Source: Malus domestica
Lineage: Eukaryota > Streptophyta > Magnoliopsida > Rosales > Rosaceae
Direction: 5' to 3'
Assembly: GCF_042453785.1 (NCBI RefSeq)
Contig: NC_091671.1
Location: 37,029,001-37,093,000 of the forward strand
Length of the DNA: 64,000 bases
The position numbers and the translations under genes are program-made. A model generated the notes under the pieces. It worked only from the letters and a program-made list of their open reading frames with translations. It ran no database searches and was not told the DNA's origin. Position 1 is the first letter of the stretch, and every line of letters starts with the position of its first letter. Shown one piece after another: positions 21,700 through 33,641 of the stretch.

Positions 21700-23626
21700 A
21701 TCGTATTATGCAGCTGGTTTGATATTGGTTGGTTGCTGCCCAGGTGGTATGTATCTGTGCCAGTCTTTTCGTAAATATCATTGTTATATTTACTCAATCT
21801 TCACCGCTCCTTCTGAATTCAATTTTTCCCCGGTTAATTCTTTGCAGGAACAGCAAGTAACATTGTAACTTATATTGCACGGTACATGAATCATCTGAAA
21901 TAGTATCAACTTGTCGTAATTGTTCCGCCCCTTTATGTTGCCAGCCCCAACAGAGTGTTGGTGAGTTGGATGGGTATGTTATATTGAAAAAATATTACAG
22001 GATTGGCACGCGTACATTTCACTTGCACTTTGCGTACCATCTTGCTGCTCAGATGAATAAGACCGAAAGGGATGATACTAAAACTTTCAAAAACTAGGGT
22101 GACAAAAGTCTACTTTACTTTTTGCCCCTCTCCTGGCCAGAGGATCTGATGACCTTGTTGTTTTTGCAGTGGGAATGTGGCACTTTCGGTTTTAATGACA
22201 GCAGCAAGCACTTTATCAGCCGTGGTAGGTAAACCGACATAAATTTCTTTTGATATTTTTTTTGTTCTTTAAGCGGTGTACTGGTATGGTCCAAATTTTG
22301 CACATACATTGAAAACTGGTTAGAAAGATAAGTTTGAATCAAATTTTCTGCTAAAACTCGCGGAAAAATTAAATTCTGATTAACATTCTGTCATGTCTAT
22401 TTCTTTTGCCTGTCAAAAGCTACGGGGAGCATCAAACTATCTCCCTTTGGAAATGATTCGTTAAATATGAATTATGAATAAAATTTTCCTTTGTTCGATT
22501 CTCAACCTAAAGTCATCTGCCGAAAGATCAGACCTTAACCCACCATTTGGACATGGGAAATAAACTTGAAATTTAGACAAAAATCAGAATTTTTAAATTG
22601 AAATGATCAATTCCCTTGTTTGGATTTATAATCATAGAAATTTAGTTACCACATACTATTACTAATGACTTAAATTATAAGCTTTTATCAAGGAACCTTA
22701 CTTCTTTTACCCTTTCATATTGTAGAACATGACCCCATTTCTCACAGCTAAACTTGCTGGCCAATGTGTTGCAGTAGATGCAGCTGGGCTCTTATTCTCA
22801 ACACTGCAGGTAAGCTTTCAATCGTTTTGCCTTCGTCTTGTTATAGGTGTTGCTGTTTTAAATTATATAAAGGTGCCATATGCTTTGAACACAGGTTGTG
22901 CTTCTCCCTGTTTTGGCGGGTGCATTTCTGAATCAGTATTTCCAAGGCCTGGTTAAATTCGTCTCCCCCGTGATGCCACCCATTGCTGTAGCACTGTAGG
23001 TGTTCTTTGTGGGAATGCAATTGCCCAGAGTTCATTTGCAATCCTTACGTCTGGTAAACAAGTGGTGCTATTGCTTCCGCTCTTCTTCATGCAAGTGGAT
23101 TTTTCTTTGGATACATCTTTTCAAGGATGCTTGGGCTCGATGTCACATCATCAAGGACTATCTCCATCGAGGTTGGCATGCAGGTAAGCATCATTGGATT
23201 GTTTTTTTTCTTCTGGATTTTTTAAAAGAGAGTTTCACAGCTTTTCCACTGCTATTTACTTTCTAGTGAAAAGACATTGCATTCATTTATTCAATCGAAA
23301 AGACATTACAGTCAATTGTTAATTTCATTCTGTACCAAAGCCATATGATTGCTTGTATTGTGTGGGTGCGCACACGTGTGATGTGTGTGTATATATGATT
23401 GAAAGAATCCATGTCAATTTGTATGCGTTATCAGTTGTCTGCTAGTGTTGTTATCGGCTCTTCTATGTTTCAGAATTCGGTGCTTGGAATTGTTCTAGCT
23501 GGTCAGCACTTCGGAAACCCTCTAACTGTGGTACCATGTGCTGTTTCCAGCGTTTCTCATTCAATCTTGGGTAGTGCCTTGGCAGGATTCTGGAGACAGA
23601 CCGTGACAACCCAGAAGCAAGATTGA
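21700..23626 (+). pseudogene. BASS-type plastid metabolite transporter pseudogene, copy 2
   Basis: Exons with good splice sites: ~21700-21746 (AAGLILVGCCPGG), 21848-21881 (TASNIVTYIA), 22170-22224 (GNVALSVLMTAASTLSAV), 22726-22809 (MTPFLTAKLAGQCVAVDA), 22895-23183 and 23474-23626 (NSVLGIVLAGQHFGNPL, ends QKQD). Order and sequence match the C-terminal two-thirds of bile acid:sodium symporter family proteins of the chloroplast envelope, BASS1-like from memory. The transit peptide and first helices are missing. The fifth exon has two apparent single-base deletions: near 22,997 (stop after PPIAVAL) and near 23,073 (before the IASALLHASGFFFGY block). A copia element is inserted at the stop codon. 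Confidence 0.85.
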
Positions 23627-23628
23627 AA

Positions 23629-24067
23629 TGTAAGGTTGTGTCACGTGAGTGAGTTTGCCACATCATTTTATTTGTGTTATATTAAATAAGAAATAGAATT
23701 ATACATGTATTAGGAAATAAATAATATTATTATTATTTACATTTTAGTGGGAATAGAACTCTTGAAGAGTGGTTTTCAAATCACCACATCGTGGATGACA
23801 TTTTCCTTAATAGGAGGAAACTGTCAACTGTTGTAGATATATGTTTTGGTCTCTCCTCTCACAATCTATCGTTCATACTGAGAAGTTCGTCCTATTGAGA
23901 ACTGAACACAAGATTGCAGAGAGGAGAAGACTCTAACTCGGAATGATGAATTCTTCAAGTAAGCTTTACTGATTGTTTCCATAGAACAATTCTATACACG
24001 GCTTATGGTATTAATTGTAGTTACTTGTATTTAATTGGTTTAGATCCTTTAATTGAAGATTCTTACA
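23629..24067 (+). repeat. 5' LTR of copia element 2 (439 bp)
   Basis: Starts TGTAAGGTTG and ends GATTCTTACA. Essentially identical to the 3' LTR. Confidence 0.95.
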
Positions 24068-24069
24068 TG

Positions 24070-24082
24070 TGGTATCAGAGCC
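24070..24082 (+). other. Primer binding site, tRNA-Met type
   Basis: TGGTATCAGAGCC begins two bases after the 5' LTR. Confidence 0.85.
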
Positions 24083-24958
24083 ACCAATTAAATCTTGAAC
24101 TCGATTGTTTAACTAGAATAAAATAAGGTTGAAATGGTGCCGCTTTGCTTTTTTGGTATAAAGTTTCTTTTCACATTTGCTCCGCTGCATATTTTGCCTC
24201 TTCTTCTCTCTGTTCTCGCATGGTGGTTTCGTTAAGTTTTGATTTTGATTGAAGTCATCAATAAAGTCGCTAAAGTCTTTCTTCTCATATCACAATTGTT
24301 TCACGATCTTGCCTTCCTCAAAATTATCATCTCAAATAAAGGTATTTAACCTAATTTTGCTATCTGCCATTTCGATCATCATTTAATCACAAATTCTGTA
24401 ATCTTGTCTAATTAAATCAAATAAAGCTTACCTTTTGGTGAAAATTATTATTGTAATCGTTTATTTTGAGTTCGTTTTCGATTATGGTTATAGTTGTGAA
24501 CTTTGTCTGAATTATATTAGAATTCATTGGAAATCAAATTTGGTTGCATTGATTTGTCTGATGGCCTTCTATAAATTTTTTGTCAATATCTTGGATCGAC
24601 AAATATGAATTCTGGGTTGGTTTCATTAAGAATATTCAATTTACTACTAAAGTGGTTTATTTGAAATTTTTGCTCTTAAAGAATCAAGTTTCGTTTAACC
24701 AGATTATGGTTTATGAACTGTAACAAGTGAAATTAGCTTCCAAAGAGGTTGTTTTACTGGGATTAGTTATAAACTATTGTATAGTGCGCAATGGAAAACT
24801 CGGGTTGTGTATTTTTCTTCTTGCCTAAAGGTGTGGAATGACATAATTTCTAGTGCTTTATTCTTTGCTATGCAAATGTTTGAATGTTCATCTTGATATA
24901 TAGAATGGTTTCTTGCCCAAAGGTGTAACCAGTTTCTATAGTTGAATATGAAGAAAGC
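24083..24958 (+). other. Untranslated leader of copia element 2
   Basis: An AT-rich leader of about 0.9 kb between primer site and gag. No gene is seen. Confidence 0.7.
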
Positions 24959-27900
24959 TTGTTCAACTTTCTTGTCATAAATATTATGAAATTCAAACAC
25001 TTATGCAATTTTGAACAACTTACAGGTCTCAACATTTTGAATCTCATCAACATTGAAAAATTGAATGGGAACAATTTCAGAACATGGAAGCAGCAAATTG
25101 ACTTGAATCTGGGGCTTTTGGAGTTTGCCATTGCTTTCAAGCAGCCTAAGCCACATGCTTTGACCAGTGAGAGTACAAAGGATCAGAAAGATGCATTTGA
25201 AAAATGGGCAAGAGCCAATGAAATGTCCTTACTTATCATGCAAAATGCTATGGAGGAACACATTAGGGGAGGCGTTCCTTCTTGCGATTTGGCTAAGGAC
25301 TACTTGGCTGCCATTGAAGAGAAGTACAAGAGGTCAGATAAGGTGGAGACAGGGTCGTATCTAACTGCTCTCACTTCTGCTAAGTTTGATGGAGGAAGTA
25401 TCAGAGAACACCTTCTTAAGCTTGTCAATGTTGGCAACAAGCTGAACACCCTGGATGTTCCAATTTCTGAGCAATTCCTGGTTCACATGGCACTTAATTC
25501 TTTGACTGCTGAATATGAACAGGTCAAGATTAACTACAACACTCAAAAAGAATCCTGGACTGTGAATGAACTGATTGCAATCTGTTGTCAAGAGGAAGAT
25601 AGACTCAAGAAAGGCAAGGAAGAAGCTGTAAATTTTGTGAATGGGGGAAAAGGAAAGAAGGCTTTTGCATTCAACAAGTCTGGAAATACTGGGAATGTTC
25701 AAATCAAATCAGCAAAATTCAAACCAGGTTCTTCTTCTGGAACTAAAAAGGGTGCTTTCAATTCTGGAGGACTTGCTAAAAATATTCCTTCCTCTAATAA
25801 CTCTGGTCTGAAAGTGAATAAAGATTTTGTCAAAAAGTGTCATTTCTGTCAGTCAACTGAACATCTTAGGAGAGATTGTGCTGGCTTTAAGGCTTGGTTG
25901 ATTAAGAAAGGTATTAAAATTGTTAATGTTTTTGTTACTGTTGAATCAAATTTAGTTTTTGTACCTCAAAATTCATGGTGGTTTGACACTGGTTGCACTG
26001 TCCATATCACTAATTCATTGCAGGGATTCAAAAGCCAGAGGGAACCAAGTAGAGAGGTCTACAGAGTGTTTGTTGGAAATGGAACAAAAGTAGATGTTGA
26101 GTCTGTTGGAAGTATCAAATTAGAGTTGTCTTCTGGTTTTATTTTAATTTTGAACAATGTCTTCTATGTACCTTCTATGAGAAGGAATTTGTTTTCAGTT
26201 TCTAAGTTTGTAATGGATGGTTTTTCTTTTATTGGAGATAATGAAAGCATCAGACTTTTTCATAAGAATCAATTTGATAATTTGCTTGGTTATGCTTTTC
26301 CAAATGGAGATTTATGGCAGCTTCAATGTACTTATGTTCAAGAATGTTTCAATGTTGAAAATTCTGCCCCTAAGAGAGTGCTCTCTAATCATAAGTCATC
26401 TATGCTTTGGCATAGAAGATTGGGGCATATCTCCAAGGATAGAATGAAACGTTTGATGAAAGCTAGTATGCTGCCAGAATTGGATTTTACTGATTTAGAG
26501 TTATGCATTGACTGTTTTAAAGGCAAAACCACAAGTACTAGGAAGCTAGGTTCAACTAGAAGCAGTAACTTGTTAGAAATAATACATACAGATGTTTGTG
26601 GTCCATTTCCAACAAAGACCATCTGTGGTAATCTCTATTTTGTTCTCTTTATTGATGATTTTTCACGGTTCACTTATCTTTATTTAATTTCCGAAAAGTC
26701 TCAAGTTTTCAATTGTTTTAAAATCTTTAAACTGGAAGTTGAAAATCAATTGGAAAAGACTATTAAAGTTGTTAGATCAGATAGAGGAGGGGAATTTTTT
26801 GGCAGGTACACAGAAAGTGGTCAGCAGAAAGGACTTTTTGCCTTGTTTCTTCAACAACATGGAATAATGGCTCAATATACAACTCCAGGGACTCCACATC
26901 AAAATGGAGTAGCGGAAAGGAAAAACAGAACATTGAAAGATATGGTTAGAAGCATGCTATCTCATTCTCAATTGCCAGAATTTTTATGGGGGGAAGCTAT
27001 TAAGACTGCCAACTATATTCTTAATCGTGTGCCTAGCAAATCTATTCCTTCTACTCCATTTGAGATCTGGACAGGCAGAAAACCCAGTCTAGCTCATTTT
27101 CACACCTGGGGATGTAAGGCAGAAGCACGTCTTTATAACCCTAATGAAAGGAAGCTTGATCCGAGAACTACAAGTTGTTATTTTGTGGGTTATTCAGAGA
27201 GGTCAAAGGGGTTTAAATTCTATTGTCCTCATTCACATACTCGGATTTCTGAGACAAATAATGCAAAGTTTATTGAAGACTTTAATGCAACTCACTGTCA
27301 GTCCAGGAATTCATACATTTTTGAGGAAGTTGGTGAAACAGAAATGGCATCTTCGAGCAATACCGTTACACTGCCTATTCCCATGTCAAATATAGCTACT
27401 GAGGATGACATTGCAGCCACTCAACCACCTGTAACCAATGAAAATCCCGTTCATATTCCTGATATACAACCATTGCAGCCACAAGAAAGTGATGTAGCAC
27501 CTGCACCAGTTCTGAGGAAGCCTCAAAGACCAAGAAAATCAGCAATCTCCGATGATTATTTAGTTTACTTGCAAGAAACAGATTATGATATTGGTGATGA
27601 TAATGATCCTGTATCCTTTCAACAAGCTATGCAAAGTGACAAAGTAGCATTCTGGAAGTTAGCAATGGAAGAGGAATTGCTTTCGATGGCCAAAAACAAT
27701 GTTTGGTCTTTAGAAACACCTATCCTAAGATGAAACCAATAGGATGTAAATGGGTTTTTAAAACCAAGCATGACTCACAAGGAAGAATTTAGAGACATAA
27801 GGCCAGACTTGTTGCTAAGGGATTCACTCAAAAGGAAGGATTGGATTATCACGAGACTTTTTCCCCAGTTTCTACAAAGGATTCCTTGCGTATTATCATG

Positions 27901-29184
27901 GCACTTACAGCTCATTTCAATCTTGAATTACATCAAATGGATGTGAAAACTGCTTTTCTCAATGGTAGTTTAGATGAAGACATTTACATGGTTCAACCAC
28001 CAGGTTTTATTGAAAGGGGGAAGGAGAACATGGTATGCAAGTTGAACAAATCTATCTATGGTCTTAAACAAGCCTCAAGGCAGTGGAATCAAAAGTTTGA
28101 TGAAGTGATAACTTCGTTTGGTTTTGTCATGAATAAAATTGACAATTGTGTCTACATGAAGATGATAAACTCCAGGTTCATCTTTCTCCTTCTTTATGTA
28201 GACGATATATTGCTTGCAAGTTCAGATATTCATTTGCTACAAGAAACAAAAAGTATGTTGTCTAATAGTTTTGACATGAAAGACATGGGAGAGGCTCATT
28301 TTGTGTTAGGCATTGAAATAATAAGGGACAGATCAAAAAGGGTTTTAGGATTGTCCCAAAAGAACTATATCAATAAAGTTCTTAGGAGATTCAATATGGA
28401 AACATGTTCTGGTGGTGATGTCCCAATTGGAAAGGGAGACAAATTTTCAAAAAGTCAGTGTCCTAAAACAGATTTTGAAGTTGAAGCTATGAAGGACAAG
28501 CCTTATGCATCACTAGTTGGAAGTGTTATGTATATTCAAGTGTGCACCCGACCTGATTTGGCTTTCACATTGAGTGTATTGGGTAGGTTTCAATCAAATC
28601 CTGGTGTTTCACATTGGAACGCAGCTAAGAAGGTTCTCAGATACTTACAGAAAACGAAGTCTTATATGCTGGTTTATAGTTATGCAGAATCACTTGATTT
28701 GGTTTGTTTTAGTGATGCTGATTTGGCAGGGGATGTTGATGACCGCATGTCAACTAATGGATATATTTTTATTATGGCCAATGGTGCTATTTCATGGAAG
28801 AGTGAGAAACAAAGGACTCGTGCTGTATCAACCATGGAATCTGAATACATTGGATGTTTTGAAGCAACTAGGCATGGTATGTGGCTAAGGAATTTAATTC
28901 GTGGCATGAAGGTTGTCTCTGACATAGAAAAACCATTGAAGCTATATTGTGATAACAGTTCTGCGGTTTTCTTTGCTAAAAATAACAAAAGAACAGAAGC
29001 TTCAAGGTTATTGGATATCAAGTATCTCACAGTTCAGGACAAAGTCAGGGAAAAGTCAGTTGATATAGAACAACTTAGCACTTTTCACATGGTTGCAGAT
29101 CCTCTTACAAAGGCAGTGAATGTTACAACATTTCAAAGACTAGTGCCAAAGATGGGATTACATGCTTCACTTGAACTATTTTGA
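24959..29184 (+). pseudogene. Copia element 2 gag-pol, one frameshift and one stop
   Basis: Gag (UBN2 type: [20 protein letters not shown]) runs to a CX2CX4HX4C knuckle [14 protein letters not shown] near 25,850. Protease has FDTGCTVHI. Integrase has HRRLGH...CIDC and the DDE core with [16 protein letters not shown] and the [12 protein letters not shown] block. The first frame ends at 27731. RT continues in a second frame from about 27,721 ([13 protein letters not shown]), hits TAG at 27790 and is then open to 29184, with HQMDVKTAFLNG, LLYVDDILLAS and RNase H motifs ADLAGD and MESEYI. The polyprotein would be close to full length but for these two lesions about 70 bp apart. Confidence 0.93.
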
Positions 29185-29589
29185 ATGTGGGAGCAAGGTA
29201 TCATTTCATTGTTTGCATTACGTTATATTTTCAATGACTTGTGAAAAATATACATGTTGATAACGTATTAATGGTAATGTTTTGCAAAACTCTTATGAAT
29301 TTTGGAGATGTTCATGAACATTATTAGACCAAAATGTGGAAGCCTTATTGGTACCAAAGCTTTCACTTATTAATTCCCTATTTACAATAATGACACTTGA
29401 TATAATTACTGAGTGATTATAGAGTGCTGGTACAATATTTGTGTCAAGTTTTCTGTAATTCTGTGATTGTGTTGAAGTGAAGAATTATTGGAAAATTTTT
29501 GTTTACATGAGTATGATTCAGTGATCACTATTGACTTATGGTATATAATGCTATTTTGAAAATGTTTTGGCTGCACTCATGTGGGAGAA

Positions 29590-30028
29590 TGTAAGGTTGT
29601 GTCACGTGAGTGAGTTTGCCACATCATTTTATTTGTGTTATATTAAATAAGAAATAGAATTATACATGTATTAGGAAATAAATAATATTATTATTATTTA
29701 CATTTTAGTGGGAATAGAACTCTTGAAGAGTGGTTTTCAAATCACCACATCGTGGATGACAGTTTCCTTAATAGGAGGAAACTGTCAACTGTTGTAGATA
29801 TATGTTTTGGTCTCTCCTCTCACAATCTATCGTTCATACTGAGAAGTTCGTCCTATTGAGAACTGAACACAAGATTGCAGAGAGGAGAAGACTCTAACTC
29901 GGAATGATGAATTCTTCAAGTAAGCTTTACTGATTGTTTCCATAGAACAATTCTATACACGGCTTATGGTATTAATTGTAGTTACTTGTATTTAATTGGT
30001 TTAGATCCTTTAATTGAAGATTCTTACA
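29590..30028 (+). repeat. 3' LTR of copia element 2 (439 bp)
   Basis: Preceded by the purine tract GTGGGAGAA. Identical to the 5' LTR except one base. Confidence 0.95.
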
Positions 30029-30033
30029 TGAAA

Positions 30034-30830
30034 TGTCATGTAAAATCTTTAGACGAGCAGTACAAACTTCAATCCTTCTGTTATCGTATGAGCTGGTATT
30101 TGTCCGAATTTCTTTTCGTACGTTTTGGCTGCGGAACAGTTGGATTTGCACTTTCCGGTGCTGGTCTCTGAATAAGTTGAACTATGTTATTTTGCCTTTC
30201 AATGTGAATCCTTTGATTTTCGCTCTCGATTTTAACTTAATGTTTCACATATTTGTTTATGTATCAAAGGTCCTCCAATATTGTACGATTTCAAAGATAA
30301 TAGCAAGCCAAAATTGCAAAAATATCTTCACCTATTCTGGCTTGCTCTGACTACCATTTCGTTTTTAGTTTTATTTTTTTTGTTACGTTATAGAGGGGGA
30401 ATACGAAGGATAAAGGAGGGATAAGCAAAGATGGAGAAATGGTGGCGGGAGGTTACGAAAGAGTAAACAAAATGAAAACTGAAAACTAAAATCGATTTCT
30501 AGTAGGTTTTGTTTTTATTTCTTATCCTATGTCCAGTCCATTATTTCGGTTCTTTATTTTTCCATATATATTCCCTCTATCTCGGACAAGAAAAGTTACA
30601 AATAATCAAATCTAAAAGGAAGATTGAACTAGGAAACAAGAGAGCAGGTACACTATTTTAATCAATTAGCCTAATTTACATTTACAAATCCAATTGGTTC
30701 GTCTTATATTTCAATTCAAATCCCTGATCCCTAATCCCAAATCAAAACCTCAAAAAGTGTCCCAAACTTCTCAATCAATCACCCCACCAAATAATTTCCA
30801 CAAATTTTCATTCGAATAAGATCGTTTATT
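30034..30830 (+). other. BASS copy 2 3' UTR and downstream segment
   Basis: Continues the BASS pseudogene after the copia insertion. 30130-30800 is related to 11,500-12,620 and 38,189-38,870 (shared GGAACAGTTGGATTTGCAC and later CCTATGTCCAGTCCA). Homology stops at CCAAATAATTT, where copy 1 continues into the PHD gene. Confidence 0.75.
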
Positions 30831-31530
30831 GTTTACTTATGCGATCTGATTTATGAAATTTTCATTCAGATCGGCAGGCCTTGCAGATGCTTATGTCTGT
30901 CCTCTAAGGCTCTAAGGATTTTTTCCAAATATTTAGATATGTGGTCTGCACTTTGAGTCCTACTATACATCAATGCATTTTAAGTTGCTTAGATATTCCA
31001 CTTGCTAGATATTTGTGGATTCTTGATCGCACATTCAGCGGTTAAATTCAGTAATATATGTTGTACATGAATTTCTACGTAGGTTAGATAAAAGGAAGAC
31101 CCGAAAACTAGAAAACGAGGGATCTCTTTCGTTTTCATGTATCGCACATTGGCATATGTATAATTGATTTGTAGCTTTCAGGTCCTGCATATGGTAGTAG
31201 GCATTAAGCAGTCAAAAGAAAGAGCTGTAAGTATTCTATGCATATTGTATATTTTCCATGCAACTGCTTATGCCTATTCAAGTTGGTTCTCTTCCTTCTC
31301 TAAGGCTGAATCATATGGCCTTGCTGCAATAAACGATTGACCATATGCTTTAACTTTTCCATCACAATTTGTGGCAGTTGTTAGGGTTTCTACGGAGGTC
31401 AAAAAAAATGTGGAGCCTAGTGATGGAAAAGTTCTTTGGTAGGGAAGTATGTGGGATGTTATTCGTTTGCCTAGCTAAGGCATACAAAAGGAGGACTCGT
31501 TGCATTCGGTATGACGATGTAAATAAATGT
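30831..31530. other. Intergenic, no gene recognised
   Basis: AT-rich. A possible short coding-like stretch near 31,375-31,430 (VVRVSTEVKKNVEPSDGK) is broken by stops. The 2OGD duplicon begins at the right edge. Confidence 0.35.
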
Positions 31531-32852
31531 CGCATATCAGAAGTTCACTAATCTTGCGAAGGCTGATAAGAAGTTAGTTAATTTGTCATAATGGCCATTG
31601 ATTTATGCTGGAACTTTAATTAGGGTATCAAAGCAGCTTGACTCACGTGTTAGATTTGAAAATTCATTACACATGAGAAAAGTGTGAAGAAATGTTTCCC
31701 ATCGGAAGTTACCAAACCCTCTATTGTCAATTTATTTTATGATGAAACTTCAACTTTTTTTCATTCAGGTCCAGCCAAATTGTTTGTGTAACTTGAGTGC
31801 AAAACGCTCCCCCCCCCCCGGCCCGCCCCCGTGTATATTTCTTGGGCGTTTTGATACTGAAACATAACAGAAAGAAAAAGAGGCAATATTGATTAGTAGA
31901 AGAAGATCAACTTACACGAAATAGGTTTATAATTGCGTGACGTCTTAATTCAACATTACATTGCATTGCATTATTGATCCAAGCCTTTTCAATGTCAATG
32001 CATGCTGGACAAACCTGTCAGTTCATGAGCAGTATTGCTTCTAATCTAGTCAAGCTAAATTTCTTTAATTTAAACAAGAAATATACACCGCAATATTGCG
32101 TAATCAACCTCTCTAGAAAATTTCTTTAATTTAAACAAAAAATACAGACCGTCACCGTGATATTGCGTAATCAACCTCTCTAGAATTCTTATCCGCACTA
32201 CTTTAATGTGAAGATGACAATGAACTCAGAAAAGTCCCCTAACAATAAACTAACAAAAAAAGTCGCCATGGGCCTCCGACAGTTAATTTGAGCAAGACTT
32301 GTCCTTATATATTATTAGACACCTTGCTTGTATCATAATAATGAGTTTAGAAATCGACTCTTTTTATTGTTTTAATTTTTTATTATTTATTAATTTTACT
32401 TATTTGAAATATTATTGTTTTAATTTAAATATATTTAAAAAATAATAATGAACGTAACCATCTATGGTCCTACTACGTGGATTCTTTTTTGTGATTTTAT
32501 TTTTATTTTTTGATATCCAAATAGAAGAAGAGTAATTTAAATATTATGAAAACTTTATCCTATGCATTCTCCCTTTATATGCGTAGAAGATTAATAATGC
32601 TTCAATGATTCTATCCTCTACAAGATCTTTACAGTGAATTGGGAAAAAAAAGTTGCAAACTAATGTTATTGTATCCTCTACAAGATCTTAGTATATTGTA
32701 AATAGAGGCCTTTAAGGAAATGAATCTCTTTTTTTTTTAAATAAAAAATAAGAATTAGTTGTGGGGACTACATCACATCGAACTTTAACGATTCAAACCG
32801 TCAGTTTTCAAGATCCTTAAAAAATTTCTTCTCCAATTATATTCTCTAAGGA

Positions 32853-33024
32853 ATTTTTTTTTTTGAATAAACAATATTATCTATATGAAGGGGGAAATGT
32901 AGGTATAGCCTCACAATGAGTTAGCAATCATGTGATTCAAACTCGCATTTGGCGAGAATTGAACCTAAGATCTCTAACTTACAAGTAAATAGGAATACTA
33001 CTGGACTATACTACTAAGTGACTC
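32853..33024 (-). repeat. tRNA-like SINE, family 1, copy in duplicon A
   Basis: Read on the minus strand: GTCCAGTAGTATTCC (A-box region), then GGTTCAATTCTCGCC (B box), then ACAATATTGTTTATTC and a poly(A) tail. Equivalent copies lie at 55,283-55,458 and 60,428-60,565, so it predates the duplications. Confidence 0.7.
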
Positions 33025-33309
33025 TATGCAGAGAATTTTTATTTAAAATTTTATTAAATATTAGTGATTAATGCTAGGTTCTTCTTTCTCACTCCTTAGA
33101 ATTAGTAGCTCATAGTAGAATCTCTATCTCAAGAAGTGGATAGGAAGTGTGATTGGAAATGAATATTTTCAAATCCTGTCTAAACTTTAGCCAGGAGCTC
33201 ATTTAGGGAGTCCGTTGTAGATGCTTTAACTCATCATTTATGTAATTTGAACTTAATTGATATCTTGTTTATACAAATAGATAAGAATAATACCCGACCA
33301 TTAAGGAAC

Positions 33310-33317
33310 CACGTGTC
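33310..33317 (+). promoter_or_regulatory. G-box/ABRE conserved in all three 2OGD duplicon copies
   Basis: CACGTGTC about 330 bp upstream of the A start codon. The same site is at 54969-54976 (B, reversed) and 60878-60885 (C). Conservation among diverged copies suggests, but does not prove, bZIP/bHLH control. Confidence 0.45.
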
Positions 33318-33323
33318 CTTTCT

Positions 33324-33325
<2 letters not shown>

Positions 33326-33388
<63 letters not shown>
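33326..33388. repeat. (GA)31 microsatellite in 2OGD A upstream region
   Basis: An uninterrupted GA run of about 63 bp, 255-315 bp upstream of the start codon. Copies B and C have only a few GA units here. Confidence 0.95.
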
Positions 33389-33390
<2 letters not shown>

Positions 33391-33575
33391 ATTCTAATCA
33401 GATCAAGATTCAAAGGTTAGGTTGGTAACGGGTCCATATCGCTACTGAGCTCATATAGAAAGTGAGGCACAAAGGAAAGTCTGTGACAAACCAACCTTTT
33501 GATCATCAGTCGTCGTCGTGGCACCAACACATCCAAACCCACACACACACACCCACACACATAGTATTGTACACA

Positions 33576-33584
33576 GTATATATA
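33576..33584 (+). promoter_or_regulatory. Probable TATA box of 2OGD gene A
   Basis: GTATATATACC about 60 bp upstream of the ATG. Gene B has a similar TATATATA at about 53,900 on the minus strand. Confidence 0.45.
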
Positions 33585-33641
33585 CCATTACCAGAGCCTA
33601 TCTAAAACACCCATTACTTACAACGTACGCAAATGCTAAGT

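Larger units (their letters stand above)
23629..30028 (+). mobile_element. Young 6.4-kb Ty1/copia retrotransposon at the BASS stop codon
   Basis: The LTRs 23629-24067 and 29590-30028 are each 439 bp and, by eye, differ at one base (T versus G, near 23,812/29,773). Canonical TG...CA ends; target duplication TGAAA (23624-23628 and 30029-30033), which includes the TGA stop of the BASS pseudogene. It has a tRNA-Met primer site, a polypurine tract GTGGGAGAA, and gag-pol in copia order. Related to the UBN2-gag lineage, unlike copia element 1. Confidence 0.95.
31531..33575 (+). other. Upstream part of 2OGD duplicon, copy A
   Basis: This 2-kb segment upstream of gene A is repeated inverted upstream of gene B (54,801-58,848) and again directly at 58,857-61,137. 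It lacks the 154-bp MITE carried by the other two: the intact target TTTATTTTA is at 31731-31739. A C-rich run (31809-31828) interrupts it. Confidence 0.85.

Noticed and set aside
21554-21868. One 104-codon ORF as a BASS N-terminal exon
   Set aside because: Only the part from about 21,700 matches BASS; the frame then runs through a clear donor site (21,747) and intron. The first part is listed separately as unrecognised.
33633-33641. Upstream ATG as start of 2OGD gene A
   Set aside because: The codon is ACG in gene B, while the next ATG (33642) is shared and gives the family's usual N-terminus.
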